Below, in pieces: positions 8,386 to 21,517 of a stretch of 64,000 nucleotides of DNA. Position numbers and translations under genes: made by a program. Below the pieces are notes generated by a model. It made no database searches and was not told the origin of the DNA. It saw only the letters and a list, made by a program, of their open reading frames with translations. Every line of letters starts with the position of its first letter. Within the stretch, counting starts at the first letter, position 1. Origin of the DNA: Variovorax boronicumulans (lineage in GTDB: Bacteria > Pseudomonadota > Gammaproteobacteria > Burkholderiales > Burkholderiaceae_C); assembly GCF_007677875.1 (NCBI RefSeq), contig NZ_VEDO01000018.1:1-64000 (forward strand). Reading direction: 5' to 3'.

Positions 8386-8928
8386 ATGACGAGCCCCCGC
8401 CCCTGGTCTGCCACGCTGCTGGCGGCCATGCTGCTGGCGTGCAGCCCCGCACTGAACTGGCGGGAAGTCCGCATCGACGGAATGCCCTTGCGCCTGCTGC
8501 TGCCCTGCAAGCCCGACCGTGCCGAACGTGAGGTCGCGATGGGCGGGCGCCAGCTGCCGCTGCGCATGCTGGGTTGCGACGCCGATGGCGCCACCTTCGC
8601 GGTCTCGCATGTGCTGGCAGCGCCCGCCGCAGGGCTGGACGCGGCTGCGTTGCTGCAAGGCTGGAAGGCTGCCGTGCTGGCCCATGTGCAGGCCAAGGCC
8701 GTGGTCGAAGAGGGCTGGGCTCCGGCCGGCGTGGGCATCATGGGTTCCGCGTTGCGCCTGCGTGCCGAGGGCCGCAAGGCCGATGGCGAAGCCGTCGCCA
8801 TGCAGGCGGTGTGGTTCGCCACGGCCGATGCGGCGGGCCTGCATCTCGTGCATGCTGTCGTGTTTGCGCCGCAGGCGCGCGCCGAGGTGGCGGAAAGCTT
8901 TTTCTCCAGTTTTGCGCCGGCACCATAA
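8386..8928 (+). CDS. Putative lipoprotein, unknown function
   Basis: The product is 180 aa. The signal peptide ends in the lipobox-like LLAC with the modified Cys at residue 19. The mature part has no domain I recognise; it contains alternating beta-like segments and ends in FFSSFAPAP. It lies 10 nt upstream of the phosphotransferase EIIA gene on the same strand and may be cotranscribed with it, but nothing in the sequence ties it to that system. Confidence 0.75.
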   Translation: MTSPRPWSATLLAAMLLACSPALNWREVRIDGMPLRLLLPCKPDRAEREVAMGGRQLPLRMLGCDADGATFAVSHVLAAPAAGLDAAALLQGWKAAVLAHVQAKAVVEEGWAPAGVGIMGSALRLRAEGRKADGEAVAMQAVWFATADAAGLHLVHAVVFAPQARAEVAESFFSSFAPAP

Positions 8929-8938
8929 TCCCGCAGTC

Positions 8939-9382
8939 ATGACCGGCATCCTGATCGTCGCCCATGCGCCGCTGGCGCACGCACTGCGGCAGTGCGCACT
9001 GCACGTATTTCCCGACTGCGAGCGCGGCGTGCAGGCGCTGGACGTGCAGCCCCATGTGTCTCCGGACGAAACCTTCAGCACGGCCCGCATTGCGATGGCG
9101 CAGATGGGCAATGCCCCGGTCCTCGTGCTGACCGATGTGTTCGGCGCGACGCCCTGCAACGTGGCGCAGCGCCTGGTGGATGGCGTGCGCAGCAAGCTGG
9201 TGGCAGGCGTCAACCTGCCCATGCTGTTGCGCACCGTCAGCTACCGGCACGAACCGCTGGAAGCGCTCGTTTCGCGCGCCCTGGTGGGTGGGACGCAGGG
9301 GGTCATGCAGGTGGCGATCACGGCGCCGCAGAACCAGGCAAGGAAGAGGAATGATCAAAGCCACCACGAGCATCAACAATAA
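8939..9382 (+). CDS. PTS system EIIA component, mannose/fructose family (EIIA-Man)
   Basis: The product is 147 aa. The N-terminus MTGILIVAHAPLAHAL carries the phospho-accepting His9. The segment PVLVLTDVFGATPCNVAQRL is diagnostic of the EIIA-Man fold. It would accept phosphate from HPr. No EIIB, EIIC or EIID is nearby, so it probably serves regulation rather than uptake, as in other betaproteobacterial incomplete PTS chains. Its end overlaps ptsH by 32 nt in another frame, and the last 15 or so residues are hydrophilic. Confidence 0.9.
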   Translation: MTGILIVAHAPLAHALRQCALHVFPDCERGVQALDVQPHVSPDETFSTARIAMAQMGNAPVLVLTDVFGATPCNVAQRLVDGVRSKLVAGVNLPMLLRTVSYRHEPLEALVSRALVGGTQGVMQVAITAPQNQARKRNDQSHHEHQQ

Positions 9383-9620
9383 GCTCGGGCTGCACGCCCG
9401 CGCGTCCGCCAAGCTGACCAAGCTGGCGGGCAGCTTTCCGTGCGAAGTCTGGATCGCGAAGGGCGAGCGCCGCGTGAATGCCAAGAGCATCATGGGCGTG
9501 ATGATGCTGGCGGCCGGGCTGGGCAGCACCGTGGTCATCGACACCGAAGGGCCGCAGGAACAGGAAGCCATGGACGCCGTGCTGGCGCTGATCGCCGACA
9601 AATTCGGCGAAGCCGAGTGA
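9351..9620 (+). CDS. ptsH: Phosphocarrier protein HPr
   Basis: The product is 89 aa. NKLGLHARASAKL has the catalytic His15, and NAKSIMGVM contains Ser46, the site HPr kinase modifies in organisms that have HprK. HPr passes phosphate from EI to EIIA. The ATG at 9351 is preceded by AAGGAAGAGGA. The gene starts inside the 3' end of the EIIA gene, which implies coupled translation. Confidence 0.96.
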   Translation: MIKATTSINNKLGLHARASAKLTKLAGSFPCEVWIAKGERRVNAKSIMGVMMLAAGLGSTVVIDTEGPQEQEAMDAVLALIADKFGEAE

Positions 9621-9642
9621 GCGCTGCGATGCGGAGCATGCG

Positions 9643-11415
9643 GTGACCTTTTCTCTGCACGGCTTGCCGGTGGCACGCGGCGTGGCAATTGGCCGCGCCG
9701 TGCTGATGGCGTCCAGCCGCGTCGAGGTGGCGCACTACTTCATCAAGCCCGAGCGCATCGCCAGCGAGATCGACCGGCTGCGTTCTGGCCGCAACGCCGT
9801 CATCGACGAGTTGCACCGCCTTCAGCTCAGCGTGGCCCAGATGGGCCCGAACGACGCGCCGCACGAACTCTCGGCCATGCTGGACGTGCACCTCATGCTG
9901 CTGCAGGACGAGGCCCTCACCAGCGGCGTCAAGCACTGGATCACCGATCGCCTCTACAACGCCGAATGGGCGTTGACCACGCAGCTGGAGATCATCGCGC
10001 GCCAGTTCGACGAGATGGAGGACGAGTACCTGCGCGAGCGCAAGGCCGACCTCGAGCAGGTCGTCGAGCGCATCCTGCGCTACATGAAGGGCGTGGCCTC
10101 GCCGGTGGCGCCGCCGACCACGCCACGCCGCAAGACCCAGCAGGATCTGCTGCTGGACGACACCGTGGACGTGCCGTTGGTGCTGATCGCGCACGACCTG
10201 TCGCCGGCCGACATGCTGCAGTTCAAGCAAAGCGTGTTCGCCGGCTTCGTGACCGACGTGGGGGGCAAGACCTCGCACACGGCCATCGTGGCGCGCAGCA
10301 TGGACATCCCGGCCGTGGTGGGTGCGCGCGCGGCCAGCCAGGTGGTGCGCCAGGATGACTGGGTCATCATCGATGGCGATGCCGGCGTGGTCATCGTCGA
10401 TCCCTCGGCCATCATCCTGGCGGAGTACGGGTTCAAGCAGCGCCAGGGAGAGCTCGAGCGTGAACGCCTGGCGCGCCTGCGCCACACGCCGGCCATCACG
10501 CTGGACGGCGAACGCATCGAACTGCTGGCTAACATCGAGATGCCTGACGACGCGCCGGGTGCCTTCAAGGCCGGTGCGGCCGGTGTCGGGCTGTTCCGCA
10601 GCGAATTCCTGTTCATGGGCCGCCAGGGCCACCTGCCCGACGAGGAAGAGCAATACCAGGCCTACCGCCGCGCCGTGCTGGGCATGGAAGGCCTGCCGGT
10701 CACGATCCGCACGGTCGACGTGGGCGCCGACAAGCCGCTGGACCGCGCGACCAAGGACGAGGCGCACCTGAATCCGGCGCTGGGCCTGCGCGCGATCCGC
10801 TGGAGCTTGGCCGACCCGGCCATGTTCCGCACCCAGCTGCGCGCCATTCTGCGTGCGGCCGTGCACGGCCCGGTGAATCTGCTGATCCCGATGCTGGCCC
10901 ATGGCAGCGAGATCCGGCAGACGCTGTCGCTGATCGACTTCGCGCGTGCGGAGCTCGACAACCGCGGCGTGGCCCACGGCGCCGTGCATCTGGGCGCCAT
11001 GATCGAGGTGCCGGCCGCCGCGCTGATGGTGCGCATGTTTCTCAGGTACTTCGATTTCCTGTCGATCGGCACCAACGATTTGATCCAGTACACGCTGGCG
11101 ATCGACCGGGCCGACGAATCGGTCGCCCATCTGTACGACCCACTGCACCCGGCCGTGCTGCGGCTGCTGGCCGACACCATCGCGGAATGCCGCGCCCAGG
11201 GCAAGGGGGTCAGCGTGTGCGGCGAGATGGCCGGTGACGTGCAGTTCACGCGGCTGCTGCTGGGCCTGGGTCTGCGCAGCTTCTCGATGCACCCGGCGCA
11301 GATCCTGGCCGTCAAGCAGGAGGTGCTGCGCGCCGACGCTGGCAAGCTGGCGGCGTGGGCGCAGCAGGTGCTCTCGACCGAAGACCCGGCCGCGCTGCTG
11401 CTGGCGAAGGGCTGA
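9643..11415 (+). CDS. ptsI: Phosphoenolpyruvate-protein phosphotransferase (enzyme I)
   Basis: The product is 590 aa, close to the usual 575. It autophosphorylates from PEP and phosphorylates HPr. The active-site motif GGKTSHTAIVARS has the phospho-His at residue 212. The C-terminal PEP-binding barrel has GLFRSEFLFMGR, the DVGADKPLD stretch and SIGTNDLIQYTLAIDR. The start is a GTG at 9643 giving the family-typical MTFSLHGLPVARG. It is 22 nt after ptsH and convergent with lipA, with 15 nt between them. Confidence 0.96.
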   Translation: MTFSLHGLPVARGVAIGRAVLMASSRVEVAHYFIKPERIASEIDRLRSGRNAVIDELHRLQLSVAQMGPNDAPHELSAMLDVHLMLLQDEALTSGVKHWITDRLYNAEWALTTQLEIIARQFDEMEDEYLRERKADLEQVVERILRYMKGVASPVAPPTTPRRKTQQDLLLDDTVDVPLVLIAHDLSPADMLQFKQSVFAGFVTDVGGKTSHTAIVARSMDIPAVVGARAASQVVRQDDWVIIDGDAGVVIVDPSAIILAEYGFKQRQGELERERLARLRHTPAITLDGERIELLANIEMPDDAPGAFKAGAAGVGLFRSEFLFMGRQGHLPDEEEQYQAYRRAVLGMEGLPVTIRTVDVGADKPLDRATKDEAHLNPALGLRAIRWSLADPAMFRTQLRAILRAAVHGPVNLLIPMLAHGSEIRQTLSLIDFARAELDNRGVAHGAVHLGAMIEVPAAALMVRMFLRYFDFLSIGTNDLIQYTLAIDRADESVAHLYDPLHPAVLRLLADTIAECRAQGKGVSVCGEMAGDVQFTRLLLGLGLRSFSMHPAQILAVKQEVLRADAGKLAAWAQQVLSTEDPAALLLAKG

Positions 11416-11430
11416 GCGCCCTGCCGGGGC

Positions 11431-12417
11431 TCAGTGGGCAGCCAGCACGTGGCCGGCCTGCTGGTCGGCGTGGTAGCTGGAGCGCACCATGGCGCCCACG
11501 GCGGCATGGCTGAAGCCCATCTTGTAGGCCTCTTCCTCGAACATCTTGAAGGTGTCCGGGTGCACGTAGCGGCGCACCGGGAGGTGGCTGGTGCTGGGTG
11601 CGAGGTACTGGCCGATGGTCAGCATGTCGATGTCGTGTGCGCGCATGTCGCGCATCACCTGCAGGATCTCTTCGTCGGTTTCGCCCAGGCCGACCATGAT
11701 GCCGCTCTTGGTCGGCACAGTGGGATGCAAGGCCTTGAACTTCTTGAGCAGGTTCAGGCTGAACTGGTAGTCGCTGCCGGGGCGGGCCTGCTTGTACAGG
11801 CGCGGTGCGGTTTCCAGGTTGTGGTTCATCACATCGGGCGGTGCGGCCTTCAGGATCTCCAGCGCACGGTCGTCGCGGCCGCGGAAATCCGGCACCAGGA
11901 TTTCGATCTGCGTCGACGGCGACAACGCGCGCGTCTGGCGGATGCACTCGACGAAATGGCCGCTGCCGCCGTCGCGCAGGTCGTCGCGGTCCACGCTGGT
12001 GATGACCACGTACTTCAGCCGCAGCTTGGCGATGGTCTTGGCCAGGTTCAGCGGTTCGTCCGGGTCCAGCGGATCGGGGCGGCCGTGGCCGACGTCGCAG
12101 AACGGGCAACGTCGCGTGCACTTGTCGCCCATGATCATGAAGGTGGCCGTGCCCTTGCCGAAGCACTCGCCGATGTTCGGGCAGGAGGCTTCCTCGCAGA
12201 CCGTGTGCAGGTTGCTCTCGCGCAGGATCTGCTTGATCTCGTAGAAACGCGTGGTCGGCGAGCCGGCCTTGACGCGGATCCAGTCGGGCTTTTTGAGCGT
12301 CTCGGCCTGCTCGACCTTGACAGGGATGCGCGAGAGCTTGGCTGCGGCCTTCTGCTTGGCGGATGCGTTGTAGCTGGCGGCGTCTTGCGCGTCGCGGACG
12401 ACTTCGGTGCTGCTCAT
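11431..12417 (-). CDS. lipA: Lipoyl synthase
   Basis: The product is 328 aa, a radical-SAM enzyme that inserts two sulfurs into octanoyl groups on E2/GcvH proteins. The auxiliary iron-sulfur cluster cysteines lie in [12 protein letters not shown], the radical-SAM cluster in CTRRCPFC, and the C-terminal RSSYHAD supplies the serine ligand. All hallmarks are intact. The ATG at 12417 follows the lipB stop by 5 nt; the longer open frame up to 12996 is antiparallel noise over lipB. Confidence 0.97.
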   Translation of the reverse strand: MSSTEVVRDAQDAASYNASAKQKAAAKLSRIPVKVEQAETLKKPDWIRVKAGSPTTRFYEIKQILRESNLHTVCEEASCPNIGECFGKGTATFMIMGDKCTRRCPFCDVGHGRPDPLDPDEPLNLAKTIAKLRLKYVVITSVDRDDLRDGGSGHFVECIRQTRALSPSTQIEILVPDFRGRDDRALEILKAAPPDVMNHNLETAPRLYKQARPGSDYQFSLNLLKKFKALHPTVPTKSGIMVGLGETDEEILQVMRDMRAHDIDMLTIGQYLAPSTSHLPVRRYVHPDTFKMFEEEAYKMGFSHAAVGAMVRSSYHADQQAGHVLAAH

Positions 12418-12422
12418 GGCGG

Positions 12423-13103
12423 TCAGGGGGCGAGGTGGGCGGCGAGCTTGTCGCTCAACACCGACGCTGCTTCGTTCCAGGTGATGGGGACGCCGATTGT
12501 AGAAAGGTCCACCGTTTGCAGCCCGGCATAGCCGCAAGGGTTGATGCGGCCGAAGGGCTCCAGGTCCATGGCCACGTTGAGCGCCACGCCGTGGTAGGTG
12601 CAGTGCCGGCTGACCTTGATGCCCAGCGCGGCGATCTTGCCCAGGCCGGTGAAGCGCGGCTCCTCGCCCGCTGGCGTCGGTTCCAGCCGGGCATGGCCGA
12701 ACGGGTCGTCCAGGCGCACGTAGATGCCCGGCGCGCCGCGCACGCGGTGGCCGGTCACGCCGAAGTGGGCCAGCGTGCGCAGCGCCGCCTCCTCGATGCG
12801 GTGCACGTACTCCTTGACGTAGTAGCCGGCACGCTGGAGATCGATCAGCGGGTAGGCGACCACCTGGCCAGGGCCGTGGTAGGTGGCCTGGCCGCCACGG
12901 TTGGTGGCCAGCACCGGGATGTCGCCAGGCAGAAGCAGATGCTCGGGCTTGCCGGCCAGGCCCTGCGTGAACACGGGCGGATGCTCGCAGACCCACAGCG
13001 CATCGGGCGTGCTGGCGTTGCGTGCGGCCGTGAAGGCCTGCATCTCGGCGCAGATGGCGGCGCAGTCGACGCGGCCGCGCTGTTCGATGCGGATCGTGGA
13101 CAC
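12423..13103 (-). CDS. lipB: Octanoyl-(acyl-carrier protein):protein N-octanoyltransferase
   Basis: The product is 226 aa. LipB moves octanoate from ACP to lipoyl domains, the step before LipA. The catalytic pair is visible: Lys156 in [13 protein letters not shown] and Cys190 in [10 protein letters not shown]. The [20 protein letters not shown] signature is intact. It is followed by lipA, and preceded within 4 nt by the DUF493 gene, forming one minus-strand unit. Confidence 0.97.
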   Translation of the reverse strand: MSTIRIEQRGRVDCAAICAEMQAFTAARNASTPDALWVCEHPPVFTQGLAGKPEHLLLPGDIPVLATNRGGQATYHGPGQVVAYPLIDLQRAGYYVKEYVHRIEEAALRTLAHFGVTGHRVRGAPGIYVRLDDPFGHARLEPTPAGEEPRFTGLGKIAALGIKVSRHCTYHGVALNVAMDLEPFGRINPCGYAGLQTVDLSTIGVPITWNEAASVLSDKLAAHLAP

Positions 13104-13107
13104 GCGC

Positions 13108-13404
13108 TTACAACACCACCTTGACCATGGGGTGCGTGCTGAGCGTGCGGTAGAGCTCGTCGAGTTGCTCGCGCGAGGTGGCCGTCACCGTGACCGTCAC
13201 ACCCAGGTAGTTGCCGGCCTTGCTCTCGCGCAGCTCGACCGTGCTGGCGTCAAAGCCAGGATCGAACTGGCGCGCGATGCTCGTCACAGCGTGCACGAAG
13301 CCATCGGCTTTGGTACCCATGACCTTGATCGGAAACAGCGAGGGAAAGTCGATCAGCGAGTCCTTGCGCGCTTCGGGTTGCGGAGTGTTGGCGGTGTCGG
13401 TCAT
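13108..13404 (-). CDS. ybeD: DUF493 (YbeD-like) protein
   Basis: The product is 98 aa. The core [20 protein letters not shown] and the C-terminal pattern [20 protein letters not shown] identify the YbeD/UPF0250 family, a small ACT-like fold conserved next to lipB in many proteobacteria. Its molecular role is not established. The ATG at 13404 overlaps the stop of the upstream dat remnant (ATGA), so translation was probably coupled to that gene before it decayed. Confidence 0.93.
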   Translation of the reverse strand: MTDTANTPQPEARKDSLIDFPSLFPIKVMGTKADGFVHAVTSIARQFDPGFDASTVELRESKAGNYLGVTVTVTATSREQLDELYRTLSTHPMVKVVL

Positions 13405-13610
13405 GGCTTGGATTCCTGTTGGACGCCGGCTTTGGCCTGCTGGTGGAGCGCGTACAAGCGCATGTAGATGGGGCCGGGTCGGCCGTTGCTAACGGGGTGG
13501 ATGCCGTCGCCAGAGATGAAGCCGCGGTCCGGCACATGGACCTTGGCATCGCGCAATGGCGGCAATGTGGCATGGCGACGGGGCCTGTCGGGCGGTGCGG
13601 CAGAGGTCAT
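13401..13610 (-). pseudogene. Remnant of D-amino-acid aminotransferase (internal deletion)
   Basis: This frame encodes 69 aa. Residues 15-37 (LPPLRDAKVHVPDRGFISGD and GI) match the N-terminus of class-IV D-amino-acid transaminases, which read like FLPLxDAKVSVxDRGFxFGDG. Residues 39-62 (PVSNGRPGPIYMRLYALHQQ) match their C-terminal end. The roughly 220 residues between, with the pyridoxal-phosphate lysine, are absent, and the join is in frame near 13499/13500. The full gene commonly precedes ybeD-lipB-lipA in Burkholderiales. The product cannot be an active transaminase. The stop overlaps ybeD by 4 nt. Confidence 0.7.
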
Positions 13611-13643
13611 GAAAGCGCAAATCCAACGCCGCAAGCGTGAAGC

Positions 13644-13673
13644 TTTCGAGCGCCAGGGGTTTCTACGTATAAT
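13644..13673 (+). promoter_or_regulatory. Candidate promoter of the atp operon
   Basis: A perfect TATAAT lies at 13668-13673. The best -35 is TTTCGA at 13644-13649 with an 18-bp spacer, which is weak. The predicted start near 13680 leaves a leader of about 100 nt before atpI. No other strong promoter-like sequence is visible in this gap. Confidence 0.5.
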
Positions 13674-13782
13674 AAGTGGCTTTGCGAAATTCTCGGGGGA
13701 GGCTTCACAAGCTGCGGCAGATGGCGCCCATGCGCTGCCTGCCACGCGGCCTGAAAGCACATCGCAGCAGGAGCCATAACCA

Positions 13783-14262
13783 ATGAACCAACAAGCTCTT
13801 GCATCCGAGATGGACGCTGAAGTCGCAGATTTCAAGCCCTTGACCGCCGAAGAGGCGCAACGCTTGCGCGACGCAAACCCTGTGCTCTCGCCCTGGTGGG
13901 TGATTGCGGCCCAGCTGGGCGCGGGTCTGCTCGTTGCGATGATTGCGCTGTTGTGGGTGCGCGAGTGGTCGGCCGCCTGGTCCGCGCTGTATGGCGCACT
14001 GGCGATCGCCCTGCCTGCCGCCTTGTTCGTGCGGGCCATGCGCATCTCGCCCGCGAACTCGCAGGCAGCGATGCTGAGGTTCGCGGTTTGGGAGATGGTC
14101 AAGCTGGGCCTGAGCGTGTTGATGCTCGGTGCGGCCTGGTGGTTGATCGCAGACCTGCACTGGCTGGCCATGCTGGCCGGTGTGGTGGCTGCACTGAAGA
14201 TGTATTGGCTGGCCCTGGTGGCTCGGCCGAAGTTGTTGAAAACGGAACTGAAGAGACCTTGA
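13783..14262 (+). CDS. atpI: ATP synthase subunit I
   Basis: The product is 159 aa. It has four hydrophobic segments, around residues 40-60, 66-86, 100-120 and 124-142. AtpI is a non-stoichiometric chaperone-like protein that helps assemble the c-ring. Sequence conservation is low, as usual for AtpI; the identification rests on topology and position immediately upstream of atpB. CAGGAG lies 14 nt before the ATG at 13783. Confidence 0.88.
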   Translation: MNQQALASEMDAEVADFKPLTAEEAQRLRDANPVLSPWWVIAAQLGAGLLVAMIALLWVREWSAAWSALYGALAIALPAALFVRAMRISPANSQAAMLRFAVWEMVKLGLSVLMLGAAWWLIADLHWLAMLAGVVAALKMYWLALVARPKLLKTELKRP

Positions 14263-14265
14263 AAG

Positions 14266-15144
14266 ATGGCCGCTGAAGGACACGCACCGACCGCAAGTGA
14301 GTACATCGTCCACCACTTGCAGCACTGGCAGGTGGATTGGGGTCTCAATCCCGTGAAGCAGACGGCCATCGTCGACTTCAACGTCATCAACCTGGACTCG
14401 GTCCTGTACTCGGTGATCCTGGGTGTGATCGGCTGCTTCGTGATGTGGCTGGCTGCGCGCAAGGCGTCCTCGGGCGTGCCCGGTCGCTTCCAGGCCGCGG
14501 TCGAGATCCTGGTCGAGATGGTCGACAACCAGGCCAAGGCCAACATCCACAACGCGCAGAGCCGCAAGTTCATCGCCCCGCTGGCATTGACCGTGTTCGT
14601 CTGGATCTTCCTGATGAACGCCATGGACATGCTGCCGGTCGACCTGCTGCCGGCCGCCTGGACCCAGGTCTACAGTGCGCTGGGTCACGATCCGCACCAT
14701 GCCTACATGCGCGTCGTGCCGACGGCCGACCTGTCCACCACGCTGGGCCTGTCCACCTCCGTGCTGTTCCTGTGTTTCCTGTACAGCGTCAAGATCAAGG
14801 GTCTGGGCGGCTGGGGCCACGAACTCATCACTGCTCCTTTCGGCGCCCACCCCGTGCTGTGGCCCATCAACCTGCTGATGCAGGGCATCGAATATCTTGC
14901 CAAGACCGTCTCGCATGGCATGCGGTTGTTCGGCAACATGTATGCAGGCGAACTGGTGTTCATGTTGATTGCCCTGATGGGTGGCGCCATGGCCTTCAGC
15001 TTCTCCGGCATGGCACTCACGTTGGGTCACGTGGTCGCTGGCTTCATCTGGGCGGTGTTCCACATCCTCGTGATCACGCTGCAGGCTTTCATCTTCATGA
15101 TGCTGACGCTCATCTATCTGGGCCAGGCACATGAGGCGCACTGA
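14266..15144 (+). CDS. atpB: F1Fo ATP synthase subunit a
   Basis: The product is 292 aa, the integral Fo subunit that forms the proton half-channels. The essential arginine is in the helix KTVSHGMRLFGNMYAGELVF, and the last helix carries IWAVFHILVITLQAFIF. Length and topology (six membrane segments) are normal. It starts 3 nt after the atpI stop. Confidence 0.97.
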   Translation: MAAEGHAPTASEYIVHHLQHWQVDWGLNPVKQTAIVDFNVINLDSVLYSVILGVIGCFVMWLAARKASSGVPGRFQAAVEILVEMVDNQAKANIHNAQSRKFIAPLALTVFVWIFLMNAMDMLPVDLLPAAWTQVYSALGHDPHHAYMRVVPTADLSTTLGLSTSVLFLCFLYSVKIKGLGGWGHELITAPFGAHPVLWPINLLMQGIEYLAKTVSHGMRLFGNMYAGELVFMLIALMGGAMAFSFSGMALTLGHVVAGFIWAVFHILVITLQAFIFMMLTLIYLGQAHEAH

Positions 15145-15199
15145 TCGCCCGTAGCAGTTTTCTCTCGTTTCTTTCTCTCTTGCCTTTTCATTTATCTAA

Positions 15200-15469
<270 letters not shown>

Positions 15470-15511
15470 TTTCGCGTCCGACGCCCCAGCCTAGAGTAGA
15501 GGAGTGTTGAC

Positions 15512-15982
15512 GTGAGTATCAACGCAACCCTGTTCGTTCAGGCCGTCGTCTTCCTGCTGCTGGTGCTGTTCACGATGAAGTTCGTGTGGCCGCCCATTGC
15601 AAAGGCGCTGGATGAACGGGCACAGAAAGTCGCAGCCGGCCTGGCGGCCGCCGAGAAGGCCAAGGCCGAACTCAGCTCCGCCAACCAGCGCGTCGAACAG
15701 GAACTGGCAGCCTCGCGCAACGAGACCGCCAGCCGCCTGGCCGATGCCGAGCGCCGCGCCCAGCAGATCATCGACGAGGCCAAGAGCCGCGCCACGGAAG
15801 AGGCCGCCAAGATCGTGGCCGCCGCGCGCGACGAAGCCGAGCACCAGACCGTGCGTGCGCGCGAGGCCCTGCGCGAGCAGGTCGCCGTGCTGGCCGTCAA
15901 GGGTGCCGAACAGATCCTGCGCAAGGAAGTCAACGCCGGCGTGCACGCAGAACTGCTGCAGCGCCTGAAGACGGAACTCTGA
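15512..15982 (+). CDS. atpF: F1Fo ATP synthase subunit b
   Basis: The product is 156 aa. The N-terminal membrane anchor ([20 protein letters not shown]) is followed by a long Ala/Glu/Arg-rich helix (about residues 30-156) that forms the peripheral stalk. The start is a GTG at 15512 with GAGGAG upstream. It is normal length and lies between atpE and atpH. Confidence 0.96.
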   Translation: MSINATLFVQAVVFLLLVLFTMKFVWPPIAKALDERAQKVAAGLAAAEKAKAELSSANQRVEQELAASRNETASRLADAERRAQQIIDEAKSRATEEAAKIVAAARDEAEHQTVRAREALREQVAVLAVKGAEQILRKEVNAGVHAELLQRLKTEL

Positions 15983-15989
15983 GGACGCC

Positions 15990-16520
15990 ATGGCCGAACT
16001 CGCGACCATTGCGCGTCCCTATGCAGAGGCCTTGTTCAAGGCCAGCGCGTCCGACCTGAACGGCGCGCAGGCCTGGCTCGACCAGCTGGCGGCTGTGGCC
16101 GGCCAGCCGGACCTGCTGCAGGTCGCTGCCAACCCCAAGGTCACGCATGCCCAGGTGTTCGACCTGATCGCCGGCCTGGTGCCGCAGGGCCTGCCCGAAG
16201 CGGGCAAGAACTTCCTGCGTGTGCTGATCGACAACGATCGCCTGGCTGCCCTGCCCGAAGCGGCAGCGCAGTTTCGCGCGTCGAAGAACGCCGCGACGGG
16301 CGCATCCGACGCGGTGGTCTACAGCGCCTTCCCGATCGATGCGCAGGCGTTGCAGGAAGTCTCGGCCACGCTGGAACAGCGCTTCGGCCGCAAGCTGACG
16401 ACCCGGGTCGAGATCGATCCGGCACTGATCGGCGGCATCCGTGCCGTGGTCGGTGACGAGGTGCTGGACACCTCGGTCAAGGCCCGCCTGGAACAGATGA
16501 AAGCTGCGCTCACCGCTTGA
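15990..16520 (+). CDS. atpH: F1Fo ATP synthase subunit delta
   Basis: The product is 176 aa. It caps the F1 head and joins it to subunit b. [15 protein letters not shown] is the delta N-terminus, and [20 protein letters not shown] near residue 130 is the OSCP/delta signature. It starts 7 nt after atpF. Confidence 0.96.
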   Translation: MAELATIARPYAEALFKASASDLNGAQAWLDQLAAVAGQPDLLQVAANPKVTHAQVFDLIAGLVPQGLPEAGKNFLRVLIDNDRLAALPEAAAQFRASKNAATGASDAVVYSAFPIDAQALQEVSATLEQRFGRKLTTRVEIDPALIGGIRAVVGDEVLDTSVKARLEQMKAALTA

Positions 16521-16565
16521 TGCGGTCGGCGACGGTGTCTCCCACTATTGAATAAGGAAAGAGTC

Positions 16566-18119
<1,554 letters not shown>

Positions 18120-18142
18120 TCACCTGAGCGAAGGAGTCTTGC

Positions 18143-20477
<2,335 letters not shown>

Positions 20478-20498
20478 GCGGGCGGCTGAAGGAACCCC

Positions 20499-20918
20499 AT
20501 GGCAACGACATTCCAAGTTGACGTCGTCAGTGCCGAGGAGTCCATCTTCTCGGGCGAGGCCCGTTTCGTGGCCTTGCCCGGCGAGGCCGGCGAGCTCGGC
20601 ATCTATCCGCGGCACGTGCCGCTGATCACGCGCATCAAGCCCGGCTCGGTGCGCATCGAGCGTCCCGACGGCAGCGAAGAGTTCATCTTCGTGGCCGGTG
20701 GCATCCTCGAAGTGCAGCCCAACGCCGTGACCGTGCTGTCCGACACCGCCATCCGCGGCAAGGATCTGGACGACGAGAAGGCCAACGCGGCCAAGGCCGC
20801 CGCCGAGGAAGCGCTGCGCAACGCCAAGGGCGATCTGGACATCGCCAAGGCCCAGTCCGAACTGGCCGTGATGGCCGCGCAGATCGCTGCGCTGCGCAAG
20901 TACCGCCAGAAGAAGTAA
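20499..20918 (+). CDS. atpC: F1Fo ATP synthase subunit epsilon
   Basis: The product is 139 aa. An N-terminal beta sandwich ([20 protein letters not shown]) is followed by the two-helix C-terminal domain that can inhibit ATP hydrolysis. It is the last gene of the operon, 20 nt after atpD and just before a strong terminator. Confidence 0.97.
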   Translation: MATTFQVDVVSAEESIFSGEARFVALPGEAGELGIYPRHVPLITRIKPGSVRIERPDGSEEFIFVAGGILEVQPNAVTVLSDTAIRGKDLDDEKANAAKAAAEEALRNAKGDLDIAKAQSELAVMAAQIAALRKYRQKK

Positions 20919-20941
20919 TCCGGCCTTGCCGGAGACCAGAG

Positions 20942-20979
20942 AACGCCGCAGACCGATCCGGTCTGCGGCGTTTTCGTTT
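20942..20979 (+). terminator. Intrinsic terminator of the atp operon
   Basis: A perfect 14-bp stem (arms 20942-20955 and 20959-20972) has a 3-nt loop and a T-rich tail to 20979. The convergent gene ends at 20985, so the hairpin may also serve the minus-strand operon. Confidence 0.93.
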
Positions 20980-20984
20980 GGAGC

Positions 20985-21503
20985 TCAGCGCAGCACGATG
21001 TGGTTGGACAGGCTGTTGCCGCGTGGCACGTCGGCAGGGTGCGGGAAATGTTCCACGAGCACGGCCGAGACCTCCTCGAGCGCCGTCGTGAGCCCGTCCT
21101 CCACGCTGTCCTCGCGCAAGGCCTGTGCCAATCGCGCGACCACGGCCTGCCAGCGCCGTGCGTCCACATGCCGGTTCAGCCCGCGGTCTGCCACCAGCTC
21201 GATGGCGTGCTCGGCCAGCAGCAGGTAGATGAGCACGCCGTTGTTGTGCTCGGTGTCCCACACCCGCAGCTTGCCGAACATGGCCACCGCACGCTCGCGC
21301 GCTGGGGCGTCGCGCAGCAGGTAGCTCGCGGGCAGGGCGGCTTCCACGCAGATGCAGACCTCGCCAGTGTGGCGCTGCTCGCTGGCGGCGATGCGGCGCT
21401 CCAACCGCTCCTGCGCGGCGTGTGGCAAGGCCTTGCGCGCATCACCCACATCGATCCAGCGGTGCGTCAGAAAGCGCCGCAGCCGGCGCCAGATCCGTGC
21501 CAT
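20985..21503 (-). CDS. TPM-domain protein (second of the LemA cluster)
   Basis: The product is 172 aa. The TPM-like core includes HTGEVCICVEAALPASYLLR, then RVWDTEHNNGVLIYLLLAEH and ELVADRGLN. The family was first described in chloroplast photosystem II repair; bacterial members have no settled role. Unlike its neighbour it has no signal peptide or glycine-rich tail. I choose the ATG at 21503 because GAGGAG lies upstream; a GTG at 21524 overlaps the preceding stop. Confidence 0.82.
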   Translation of the reverse strand: MARIWRRLRRFLTHRWIDVGDARKALPHAAQERLERRIAASEQRHTGEVCICVEAALPASYLLRDAPARERAVAMFGKLRVWDTEHNNGVLIYLLLAEHAIELVADRGLNRHVDARRWQAVVARLAQALREDSVEDGLTTALEEVSAVLVEHFPHPADVPRGNSLSNHIVLR

Positions 21504-21517
21504 GCGTGTCCTGCTCC

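Noticed and set aside
11413..11433. Possible terminator between ptsI and lipA
   Set aside because: The stem is only five perfect pairs plus a mismatched extension, with no T run on either strand.
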